Below, one piece after another: positions 7,628-14,304 of a stretch of DNA of 18,217 bases. The first letter of the stretch is position 1. Every line of letters begins with the position of its first letter. Below the pieces are notes generated by a model, which was not told the DNA's origin, searched no databases, and saw only the letters and a list, made by a program, of their open reading frames with translations. Source of the DNA: Betaproteobacteria bacterium UBA5582 (GTDB taxonomy: Bacteria > Pseudomonadota > Gammaproteobacteria > Burkholderiales > Rhodocyclaceae); contig DILW01000010.1 in NCBI GenBank assembly GCA_002425245.1, positions 1-18,217 of the forward strand, in the 5' to 3' direction. A program made the position numbers and the translations under genes.

Positions 7628-7832
7628 TGTTATCTCCTCCAGAAAATTTAAAGGGACGGGCTGCGCCTTCACAGCACCGCCACGCTGCGCAGTTTGGTTG
7701 GAGAAACTTACAGCTGACTGACAAGTTTTTTTCCTAAGCGTAATTTGTTTACTAAAGCGATCAGGCAAAGAAAAAAGGGGAACCGAAGTTCCCCCGAGGT
7801 GTTGATGCTTTATTGTTCTTGTCGATAAGACC
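7628..7832. other. Intergenic region between actP and the DUF4212 gene
   Basis: These 205 bases separate the two symporter modules, which share a strand. The actP-proximal end holds the terminator at 7771-7794. The remaining part is AT-rich compared with its neighbours (for example around 7735-7760) and must contain the promoter of the DUF4212 gene. A possible -35-like TTGTCA lies on the minus strand near 7720-7726, but I could not pair it convincingly with a -10 box. The ribosome site GGAGGAG lies next to 7627. No small gene was identified here. Confidence 0.5.
7771..7794 (-). terminator. Rho-independent terminator of DUF485-actP, UUCG tetraloop
   Basis: On the minus strand GGGGAAC-TTCG-GTTCCCC is followed directly by TTTTTTC. 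The 7-bp stem (7777-7783 with 7788-7794) is capped by a cUUCGg tetraloop, a very stable RNA loop, and the U-tract is at 7771-7776. It sits about 40 bases after the actP stop, separating this module from the DUF4212 module. Confidence 0.9.
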
Positions 7833-9584
7833 TTAGTGGCCGCTGGCGCCGGCTGCACCGATGCCGGTTTCGGAGCGGACTTCCTGGTCAAGGAAGGCGG
7901 CGCGTTCCTGGGCTGCCTGGGCGCTGCGGTCGAGGATCGAGAACAGCCAGATGCCGACGAAGCCGATGGTCATCGAGAACAGGGCCGGCGAGGTGTAGGG
8001 GAACCAGGCGGAGCCCTTCGGATTGCCGAGCGTGGCTTCCCAGATCGACGGCGAGACCACGGTCAGGGCGACCGAGGAGATCAGGCCGAGGAAGCCGCCG
8101 ATCACCGCACCCTTGGTCGTGCAATCCTTCCACAGCACCGACATGAACAGCACCGGGAAGTTGGCCGAGGCGGCGATGGCGAAGGCCAGCGAGACCATGA
8201 AGGCGATGTTCTGCTTCTCGAAGGCGATACCCAGCACGACGGCGATGACGCCAAGAACGATCGTGGTGATGCGGGAAACGCGCAGTTCAGCGGCGGAATC
8301 AGCCTTGCCGTTCTTGAACACGGTGGCGTACAGGTCGTGCGACACGGCGGAAGCGCCCGACAGCGTCAGACCGGCAACGACGGCGAGGATGGTGGCAAAG
8401 GCGACCGCGGAGATGAAGCCGAGGAAGATGTTGCCGCCGACTGCGTTGGCCAGGTGGATAGCCGCCATGTTGCCGCCGCCGAGCAGGGCGCCCTTGGCGT
8501 CCAGGAACTGCGGGTTGGTCAGCACGAAGGTGATGGCGCCGAAGCCGATGATGAAGGTCAGGATGTAGAAGTAGCCGATCCAGGTGGTCGCCCAGAAGAC
8601 GGACTTGCGGGCTTCCTTGGCATCCGGCACGGTGAAGAAGCGCATCAGGATGTGCGGCAGGCCGGCGGTACCGAACATCAGTGCCATGCCGAAGGAGATG
8701 GCCGAGATCGGGTCCTTGACGAAGTTGCCCGGGCCCATGATCGACAGACCCTTGGCGGCGGCGAGCACGGCAACGTCCTGGCCCTTTTCGGTGGCGTCGG
8801 CGATCAGCTTGGCGTCGGAGGCGGCGAGCATGGTCTTGATCTTGACCGCCTCCGCGAACATCGCTTCCGGGCTGAAACCGAAGTGCAGCAGGACCATGAA
8901 GGCCATGAAGGAAGCGCCGCAGAGCAGCAGGATGGCCTTGATGATCTGTACCCAGGTCGTCGCGGTCATGCCGCCGAACAGGACGTACACCATCATCAGC
9001 GCGCCGACGATGACCACCGCCATCCAGTATTCGAGACCGAACAGCAGCTTGATCAGCTGGCCGGCACCGACCATCTGGGCGATCAGGTAGAAGGCGACGA
9101 CGACCAGCGTGCCGGTGGCGGCAAAGGCGCGGATCGGGGTCTGCTGGAAGCGGTAGGCGGCGACGTCGGCGAAGGTGAACTTGCCGAGGTTGCGCAGGCG
9201 TTCCGCCATCAGGAAGGTGATGATCGGCCAGCCGACGAGGAAGCCGATCGAGAAGATCAGGCCGTCGTAGCCGTTGGCCATGACCGCGGCGGAAATACCG
9301 AGGAAGGACGCAGCGGACATGTAGTCGCCGGCGATCGCCAGGCCGTTCTGGAAGCCGGTGATGCCACCGCCGGCGGTGTAGAAGTCGGCCGCCGACTTGG
9401 TCTTGGCCGCTGCCCACTTGGTGATGTAGAGGGTGCCGGCGACGAAGATGGCGAACATCGCGATGGCGGTCCAGTTGGTCGCCTGCTTCTCGGCCTGGCC
9501 GAGGTCGGCTCCGGCCGCGAAGGCGGTGCCGGTGACGGCCAGCAGTGCCAGCGCGCCGATCAGTTGCTTGCTCAGGTCACGCAT
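7833..9584 (-). CDS. actP: Cation/acetate symporter ActP
   Basis: ActP is an inner-membrane SSS-family permease that takes up acetate and similar short carboxylates with sodium or protons. The 583-residue protein starts with a signal-like segment ending GTAFA|AG near residue 23, followed by about 13 hydrophobic helices. Family marks include FYTAGGGITGFQNGLAIAGD, YMSAASFLGISA, VLFGGMTATTWVQIIKA, MFGTAGLPHILMRFFTVPDAKEARKS, SGASAVSHDLY and FAIAASANFPVL. The ATG at 9584 overlaps the DUF485 stop by one base (TAATG) with AAGGAGGT just upstream, so coupling is expected. This is the usual yjcH-actP order. An acs gene is not present in the window. The C-terminal tail is rich in Ala and Glu. Confidence 0.93.
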   Translation of the reverse strand: MRDLSKQLIGALALLAVTGTAFAAGADLGQAEKQATNWTAIAMFAIFVAGTLYITKWAAAKTKSAADFYTAGGGITGFQNGLAIAGDYMSAASFLGISAAVMANGYDGLIFSIGFLVGWPIITFLMAERLRNLGKFTFADVAAYRFQQTPIRAFAATGTLVVVAFYLIAQMVGAGQLIKLLFGLEYWMAVVIVGALMMVYVLFGGMTATTWVQIIKAILLLCGASFMAFMVLLHFGFSPEAMFAEAVKIKTMLAASDAKLIADATEKGQDVAVLAAAKGLSIMGPGNFVKDPISAISFGMALMFGTAGLPHILMRFFTVPDAKEARKSVFWATTWIGYFYILTFIIGFGAITFVLTNPQFLDAKGALLGGGNMAAIHLANAVGGNIFLGFISAVAFATILAVVAGLTLSGASAVSHDLYATVFKNGKADSAAELRVSRITTIVLGVIAVVLGIAFEKQNIAFMVSLAFAIAASANFPVLFMSVLWKDCTTKGAVIGGFLGLISSVALTVVSPSIWEATLGNPKGSAWFPYTSPALFSMTIGFVGIWLFSILDRSAQAAQERAAFLDQEVRSETGIGAAGASGH

Positions 9585-9892
9585 TACTGGACCTCCTTGA
9601 TGATTTCGGCCTTCAGCTTGTCGAACTCGCTGTTGGCCCGGCGGACGTAGATGCCGGTGATAATGATGGTGAAAGCGATGACGCCGACCCCGATGGGGAT
9701 GCCGATGGTGGTGACGCCGCTGCTGCCCAGGGGGGTGGCCAGGAATTCCTTGTCGAAGGCGATCAGGGCGATGTAGCCGTAGTAGACGACCAGCATCAGC
9801 AGGGTCATGACCCAGCCATAGACGTTCCGGGTCCGCTTGAGTTGGTGATATTTGGGATTCGCCCGCATGCGGGCATAAATCTCTTGTGACAT
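9584..9892 (-). CDS. yjcH: DUF485 membrane protein (YjcH-like), partner of ActP
   Basis: This 102-residue protein has two membrane helices (about 26-46 and 62-84), a basic N-terminus (ARMRANPKYHQLKRTRN) and a C-terminal charged helix. That is the DUF485 pattern of E. coli YjcH, encoded directly before actP in many proteobacteria. Its role is not settled; a helper of the permease is the usual inference. The ATG at 9892 has a strong GAGGAGGT ribosome site. An imperfect inverted repeat lies 24-47 bases upstream in the gap after the histidine kinase gene. Confidence 0.9.
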   Translation of the reverse strand: MSQEIYARMRANPKYHQLKRTRNVYGWVMTLLMLVVYYGYIALIAFDKEFLATPLGSSGVTTIGIPIGVGVIAFTIIITGIYVRRANSEFDKLKAEIIKEVQ

Positions 9893-9915
9893 GGTGTACC
9901 TCCTCGCGTTGTTGT

Positions 9916-9939
9916 GACGGTTGCTTTTACTGCAACGTC
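9916..9939. promoter_or_regulatory. Imperfect inverted repeat upstream of DUF485-actP
   Basis: GACGGTTGC (9916-9924) and GCAACGTC (9932-9939) are complementary arms with one bulged base, around a 7-base TTTTACT loop. No U-tract follows on either strand, so it is a poor terminator. It lies in the 80-base gap between the histidine kinase stop and the DUF485 start. It could be an operator for the neighbouring response regulator or an RNA hairpin in the actP leader; both are inference. Confidence 0.4.
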
Positions 9940-9972
9940 TTGCATCATCGGCGCGTCGACCTTACAAACGAC

Positions 9973-11295
9973 TTAAGACGGCAGGATGTTCCGCGAGGGG
10001 TTGCGAGGGAGTTGAATCCGGGCACTGAGACCGCCGCCGGGCGCGTCGTCGAGGATGATCCGGCCGCGGTGCTGGTGCACGATTTCCTGGGTGATGGCCA
10101 GCCCGAGGCCGCTGCCCGGGATTGAACTGTCCAGTCGGCAGAAGGCGGCGAAGACCCGTTCGCGCTGCTCGGGCGGAATGCCAGGGCCATTGTCGACCAC
10201 GGTGACGGCCACCGTTTCGTCGTCGCTGTCGATACTGACGTCGATACAGCCCCCCGCCGGGGAATAGCGGATGGCGTTGTCGATCAGGTTGCTGACGGCG
10301 ATGCGCAAGGCTTCGCCGTCGCCGTTCACCTTGTGGTCGCCACTGCCCAGGTTCAGGCCCAGGTCGATCCGTTTGTCGGCGGCAAGCGGGTCGAGGGCAA
10401 TGATTTCGGACTTTGCCAGTTCGCCCAGGTCGACCCGGTTCCACGGGCGGCTGGCGGCGAACTGTGGATCGAAACGGGCCAGGTGCAGCAACTGATTGAC
10501 CAGGTGCGAGGCCCGTTCGACACCGCGGCGCAGATTGCCCAGTGCCTCGTCGCGGCCACCTTGCCCGGTGTTGTCGTGGGCTGCGTCGGCATGCAGGCGG
10601 ATCGCCGCCAGCGGCGTTCGCAATTCATGGGCGGCGTCGGCGATGAAGCGCTGGCGGGCGAGCAGTGCCTGATCGAGGCGGGTCAGCATGTCGTTCAGGG
10701 CATCGACCATGACCAGCATTTCATCCGGGTACTGGTCCCGCGGCAACGGTGACAGGTATTCCGGCGTGCGCTGCTGGATTTCCTGGCGTAGCCGGCGCAG
10801 TGGCTGGAAGGCCTGGGTGGCGGCGATGGCGATGAAGCTGCCCATGATGATGACGAGCACGGTGAACGGCACGATCAGGGCGCTGCCGAACTCGCGGAAC
10901 CAGAGCAGGCGGGCGTTGGCCTGGTTGCCGATCTGGACGGTGATGCCGCCGTCGCTGACCACCATTGCGTGCCATTCCTCGTCCTGCCAGATAAACGTGC
11001 TGAGGCCCGGTTTCTGCCGTGGCATCAGTTCCTGCGGCCGCGAAGCGAAAATCAGCTCGCCCTGCGCGTTCCACACCTGGCTGACGATGCTCTGGTAATA
11101 CTCGGGTTCCTGGCTGGGTGGCGGAAACCGGCCATGTTGGCCGATCACTGCCCAGGCCATCTTTTCCAGCGAGAGGTCGCGGTCGCGGCTGAACTGGGTC
11201 CAGGTCAGCTGGTAGGTGAGCGCGGCGACAAAGGCGGCGGTGATGATCAGGGTGCCGATCTGCCAGGCGAGCAGCCGGGTGAGGATGGAATTCAC
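9973..11295 (-). CDS. Sensor histidine kinase, QseC/TctE-like
   Basis: This 440-residue inner-membrane kinase would sense a signal and phosphorylate the adjacent regulator. It has a first membrane helix at about 11-30, a periplasmic region to about 137 and a second helix at about 138-160. A HAMP-like linker follows, then the H-box FIADAAHELRTPL with phospho-acceptor His223. The ATP-binding domain shows an N-box with Asn340 (NLIDNAIRYSP), G1 DNGPGIP (368-374) and G2 GSGLGLAI (394-401). All catalytic motifs are intact. The start is GTG at 11295, overlapping the regulator stop by four bases (GTGA). The input signal is unknown. The DUF485-actP genes begin 80 bases downstream without an obvious terminator, so read-through into them is possible. 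Confidence 0.9.
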   Translation of the reverse strand: MNSILTRLLAWQIGTLIITAAFVAALTYQLTWTQFSRDRDLSLEKMAWAVIGQHGRFPPPSQEPEYYQSIVSQVWNAQGELIFASRPQELMPRQKPGLSTFIWQDEEWHAMVVSDGGITVQIGNQANARLLWFREFGSALIVPFTVLVIIMGSFIAIAATQAFQPLRRLRQEIQQRTPEYLSPLPRDQYPDEMLVMVDALNDMLTRLDQALLARQRFIADAAHELRTPLAAIRLHADAAHDNTGQGGRDEALGNLRRGVERASHLVNQLLHLARFDPQFAASRPWNRVDLGELAKSEIIALDPLAADKRIDLGLNLGSGDHKVNGDGEALRIAVSNLIDNAIRYSPAGGCIDVSIDSDDETVAVTVVDNGPGIPPEQRERVFAAFCRLDSSIPGSGLGLAITQEIVHQHRGRIILDDAPGGGLSARIQLPRNPSRNILPS

Positions 11296-11954
11296 GAGGG
11301 TTCAACCAGCTTGAAGCCGATGCCACGAATATTGCGAATCCAGTCCTTGCCCAGTTTCTTGCGCAGGCGGTGCAACTGCACCTCGATCGAGTTGCTGGCG
11401 ATTTCCTCGCCCCAGCCGTAAAGGCGTTCCTCCAGCTGAGCGATGCTGAAGACCTGGCCGGGAACCTCGATCAGTGCCATCAACAAGCGGAACTCGCGGT
11501 CGGACAGGTGGATTTCCCGGTTCTCCAGGCGTACTTGGCGTTTGCGCGGATCGACGGTGAGCGCGCCCAGTTGCAGCTCGCTGCTGCTCCAGCCCTGGGC
11601 GCGGCGGCGCAAGGCAAAGACCCGGGCGACCAGTTCTTCCAGACTGAAGGGCTTGACCAGATAGTCGTCGGCACCGGCATTGAGACCACTGACCCGGTCG
11701 TCGAGCATGCCGCGGGCAGTGACTACCAGCACCGGAATGTGGTTGCCGGCGGCGCGCAGCTTGCCAAGCAGTTCCAGGCCGCTCATCCGCGGCAGCCCCA
11801 GGTCCAGGATCAGCAGGCCGTATTCCTGGAGGAGCAGGGCGTTCTCCGCCTCCTGTCCGTCCTTCGCCCAGTCGACGACAAACGACGAGTTGCGCAGGCC
11901 GCTGACTATGCCAGCCGCGATCAGCGGATCGTCTTCCACCAGTAATATTTTCAT
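11292..11954 (-). CDS. OmpR/PhoB-family response regulator, QseB-like
   Basis: This 220-residue two-domain transcription factor has an N-terminal receiver domain. Its acidic pocket is Glu7/Asp8/Asp9, phospho-acceptor Asp51 (LLILDLGLP), Thr79 and Lys101 (DDYLVKPFS), all in the expected places. The C-terminal winged-helix DNA-binding domain (about 125-220) carries LSDREFRLLMALIEVPGQVFS and NSIEVQLHRLRKKLG, ending with IRNIRGIGFKL. It pairs with the kinase encoded by the overlapping downstream gene. It lies 62 bases after the stress-protein gene on the same strand, so it may be a separate unit or part of a longer terC-usp-RR-HK transcript. The symporter genes immediately downstream are its most plausible targets (inference). 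Confidence 0.92.
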   Translation of the reverse strand: MKILLVEDDPLIAAGIVSGLRNSSFVVDWAKDGQEAENALLLQEYGLLILDLGLPRMSGLELLGKLRAAGNHIPVLVVTARGMLDDRVSGLNAGADDYLVKPFSLEELVARVFALRRRAQGWSSSELQLGALTVDPRKRQVRLENREIHLSDREFRLLMALIEVPGQVFSIAQLEERLYGWGEEIASNSIEVQLHRLRKKLGKDWIRNIRGIGFKLVEPS

Positions 11955-12016
11955 TGCCGTCAGTTTTCAGTGGCGGTGTCCGCCCAAGTCGGCCTGGCTC
12001 CCTCTCCGGGCCGCTG

Positions 12017-12529
12017 CTACGGTACTACCAGCACCGGTACCGGTGCAAGCCCGATCAAGGCGCGGGTGATCGAGCCCATCAACAGACTTTCAGCGGCTCC
12101 CAGCCCCCGGTTGCCGACGACGATGCCCCGGCAACCCAAGCGGCTGGCGAGGGCTACGATCGACGGAGCGGCGTCGCCCATGCACAGGTGCAGCTGCCAC
12201 GGCATGCCGCTCTCCTCGATCCGGGCAACGCTACCTGCCGCCGCCTGCCAGCCACGGTCCAGCAGCTCCGTCTCGGCCGCTTCCTTGCTCAGCCAGTGCT
12301 GAACGTTGGCGACATGGACGCGGCAGCTCTTGAACTGTCCGGCCAGCGCCAGAAAAGCTGCAACCGCCTGCTCCGCCTGCGGCGAGCCATCGACGGCGAG
12401 CAACCAGGCGTTCTCGCTTTCAGGCGGTAAGGGGCGGTTGCCAGCGCATGTCAGGTGCACGATACGCCCGACGTCATCGCGCTCCAGTTGGCAGGGAACA
12501 GGCCGATCAATCGAGTTTTCCGGGTTCAT
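12017..12529 (-). CDS. Universal stress protein (UspA family, ATP-binding type)
   Basis: This 170-residue cytoplasmic protein has a single Usp domain starting at about residue 41 (AWLLAVDGSPQAEQA, Asp47). The nucleotide-binding motif G-2x-G-9x-G-S is intact (Gly139, Gly142, Gly152, Ser153), so it should bind ATP. A 40-residue N-terminal extension of no known domain precedes it. The ATG at 12529 overlaps the terC stop as ATGA and has GGAG about 8 bases upstream; the longer frame to 12625 would lie within terC and is rejected. Coupling to a TerC/Alx-type membrane protein suggests a joint stress response, possibly to metal or pH. That link is inferred from position only. Confidence 0.87.
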   Translation of the reverse strand: MNPENSIDRPVPCQLERDDVGRIVHLTCAGNRPLPPESENAWLLAVDGSPQAEQAVAAFLALAGQFKSCRVHVANVQHWLSKEAAETELLDRGWQAAAGSVARIEESGMPWQLHLCMGDAAPSIVALASRLGCRGIVVGNRGLGAAESLLMGSITRALIGLAPVPVLVVP

Positions 12530-13509
12530 GAACCAACTCCAGGTGAAGTTTTGGCGCGGCCGGACAGCACCAGGCTGGCGACCACCGAGCTCAGGATGAT
12601 GCCGCCGACAATGCTGAGCGACCACTGGATCGGAATGTGGAACCAGTGCACGGCGAGCATCTTGCCGCCGATGAAGACCAGGACGATGGCCAGGCCGTAT
12701 TTGAGCAGATGGAAGCGGTCAGCCATGTCGGCGAGCAGGAAATAGAGCGCCCGCAGCCCCATGATCGCGAAGATGTTCGAAGTGAATACGATGAACGGAT
12801 CGGTGGTGACGGCAAAGATCGCCGGGATGCTATCGACGGCGAAGATGACATCGCTGGCTTCGATGAAGACCAGGACCAGGAACATCGGCGTTGCCCAGAG
12901 CACGCCCTTGTCGCGGATGAAGAAAGCTTCGCCGTGGAAGCTCTGGGTAATGCGCAGACGACCGCGCAACCAGCGCAGCAGGGGATTTTGTTCGAGGTCG
13001 GGCTCGTCGTCGGCGAAGACCAGCATCTTGATCCCGGTGAATACCAGGAAGGCGCCGAACAGGTAGAGGATCCAGGCGAACTGGTTCACCAGCCAGACCC
13101 CGGCCAGGATCATGCCGGCACGCATCACGATCGCGCCCAGGACACCGTAGAGCAGTACGCGTCGCTGCAACTCAGGGGGCACCGCGAAGTAGGTGAAGAT
13201 CATCACGAAGACGAACATGTTGTCCACCGACAAGGACTGCTCGATCAGGTAGCCGGCGAGGAACTCAAGCGCCTTGCGCTGGGCGATTTCGGCACCCAGC
13301 GTGCCGTTGAGGTACCACCAGAGCAGCCCGGCGAAGCTCAGGGCCAGACAGATCCAGGCGATTACCCAGGCCAGCGCCTCCCTGACCGAAACCCGGTGCG
13401 CCTTGCGGCCGCCGAATACGAACAGGTCGAGTGCCAGCATGGCCAGGACGAAGGCGATGAAACCTGCCCACATCGTCGGTGTGGCGAAACTATCGATAGC
13501 TTGATTCAT
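12526..13509 (-). CDS. TerC/Alx-family integral membrane protein
   Basis: This 327-residue protein has about nine membrane helices and the TerC-family acidic membrane motifs. Asp28 is in LALDLFVF; Glu90, Asp96 and Asn97 are in IEQSLSVDNMFVF; Glu217, Asp220 and Asp226 are in FIEASDVIFAVDSIPA. Family members are linked to tellurite resistance, and the E. coli homologue Alx to manganese export at high pH, so metal-ion export is plausible. The length matches Alx better than the shorter TerC. Many Alx genes are preceded by a manganese riboswitch; I looked for its conserved GGGGAGUA-type core upstream and did not find it. The ATG at 13509 has only a weak ribosome site. It is the first gene of the minus-strand run and is divergent from the eCIS genes. 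Confidence 0.88.
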   Translation of the reverse strand: MNQAIDSFATPTMWAGFIAFVLAMLALDLFVFGGRKAHRVSVREALAWVIAWICLALSFAGLLWWYLNGTLGAEIAQRKALEFLAGYLIEQSLSVDNMFVFVMIFTYFAVPPELQRRVLLYGVLGAIVMRAGMILAGVWLVNQFAWILYLFGAFLVFTGIKMLVFADDEPDLEQNPLLRWLRGRLRITQSFHGEAFFIRDKGVLWATPMFLVLVFIEASDVIFAVDSIPAIFAVTTDPFIVFTSNIFAIMGLRALYFLLADMADRFHLLKYGLAIVLVFIGGKMLAVHWFHIPIQWSLSIVGGIILSSVVASLVLSGRAKTSPGVGS

Positions 13510-13548
13510 GTTCGCTCAAAGGATTGCAAGGTCAACGAAACCCAGCAT

Positions 13549-13562
13549 GGTAATCCTTCAGG
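13549..13562 (+). repeat. Direct repeat copy 1 in terC/eCIS divergent region
   Basis: GGTAATCCTTCAGG matches the copy at 13588-13601 in 13 of 14 positions. It lies about 40 bases upstream of the terC start codon, on the minus strand within its leader or promoter. Confidence 0.6.
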
Positions 13563-13587
13563 CGCCTTCCTGTCCTTGATGCAAATC

Positions 13588-13601
13588 GGTAATCGTTCAG
13601 G
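13588..13601 (+). repeat. Direct repeat copy 2 in terC/eCIS divergent region
   Basis: GGTAATCGTTCAGG differs from copy 1 at one base, and the two are offset by exactly 39 bases, close to four helical turns. Same-face spacing suits a dimeric or cooperative regulator. A shorter inverted relative, AATTACC, lies at 13623-13629. Confidence 0.6.
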
Positions 13602-13723
13602 TTTTTTGGAAGCATGCTGCCGAATTACCTTTCTTTACACATTATGCCGTCGGGTTTGCAGATACTGAGCCGGTAGTCGATGCTGCATACCCCGGTTTCT
13701 CCTTTTGAAGGGAGCAGGCAGGC

Positions 13724-14296
13724 ATGCTGGACCTCGCAGTCAATTTCCTCGCGGCGGAATTCAACGCCTACCTGCTCCGGCGACTGGGCAGCGCGTCGCT
13801 GGGTCGTGTCGTTCCCGGCGGCGTCGTCGACGACAAGGGCGTGCTCGCCATCGAGACCGGGACCGTCGCCCTCAGTCTGGTCAACATCGAGGAAGAACGC
13901 ACCCTGCGCGAGCAGGTGCCGGCGCGTCTCCTGCGCGGCGGTCGCGAACTGCTCCTGCAGCCCGAACTCAAGCTCAACCTGACCCTGCTGTTCGCTGCCC
14001 GGATGGTCGACTACCCGACCACCCTGCGCGCGCTCTCGCACGTGCTTACCTTCTTCCAGGCGAATCCGGCCTTCTCGACCGCCGAGCATCCCGGCCTCGA
14101 TCCGCGCATCGGGCGTCTGACCGTCGAACTGCTCAGCGTCACCCCGGAGACCCTCAACCAGTTGTGGGCGACTCTGGGCGCCAAATACCAGCCGTCGGTG
14201 CTCTACCGGGTTCGCCTGGTCAGCATCCAGGATCAGGAACCCTTCGCCGCCGGGGCGCCGATCCAGGACATCGCCTTCGATGTCCGGGAACGCTGA
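13724..14296 (+). CDS. eCIS cap / tube-terminator protein, Pvc16 family (DUF4255)
   Basis: This 190-residue protein fits the DUF4255/Pvc16 N-terminal family: LDLAVNFLAAEFNAYLLRR at the start, GVLAIETGTVALSLVNIEEERTLRE, LLLQPELKLNLTLLFAARMVDYPTTLRALSHVLTFFQANP, and LYRVRLVSIQDQEP near the end. Pvc16/Afp16 proteins end the tube and sheath at the distal end of phage-tail-like particles and help set particle length. Its place as first gene, followed by sheath and tube genes, is typical of many eCIS loci. The ATG at 13724 has an AAGGGAG ribosome site about 9 bases upstream. The stop lies 8 bases before the next start. Confidence 0.88.
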   Translation: MLDLAVNFLAAEFNAYLLRRLGSASLGRVVPGGVVDDKGVLAIETGTVALSLVNIEEERTLREQVPARLLRGGRELLLQPELKLNLTLLFAARMVDYPTTLRALSHVLTFFQANPAFSTAEHPGLDPRIGRLTVELLSVTPETLNQLWATLGAKYQPSVLYRVRLVSIQDQEPFAAGAPIQDIAFDVRER

Positions 14297-14304
14297 GGTG
14301 GCCG

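Larger units (their letters stand above)
13510..13723. promoter_or_regulatory. Divergent intergenic region between terC and the eCIS operon
   Basis: These 214 bases must hold the promoters for both terC (minus) and the injection-system genes (plus). The section is clearly more AT-rich than the flanking genes. It carries a 14-bp near-perfect direct repeat, an arm pair CAGCATG (13543-13549) / CATGCTG (13613-13619) separated by 63 bases, and the 8-bp palindrome AGCATGCT (13611-13618). GCATGCTG recurs at 13722-13729 over the first eCIS start codon. A TTTACA box lies at 13634-13639, but no well-spaced -10 follows. No ORF here looks like a gene. Confidence 0.5.

Noticed and set aside
7836..9650. 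Plus-strand open frame of 604 codons opposite actP
   Set aside because: It is an antisense shadow; actP is strongly supported by motifs, ribosome sites and its terminator.
11955..12016. Hairpin GGCGG-TGT-CCGCC between the stress-protein gene and the response regulator as a terminator
   Set aside because: The stem is only 5 bp and no T-run follows on either strand.
13510..13640. Possible yybP-ykoY manganese riboswitch upstream of the TerC/Alx gene
   Set aside because: The conserved GGGGAGUA-type core and its paired loop were not found; only an unassigned repeat and long-range arms are present.
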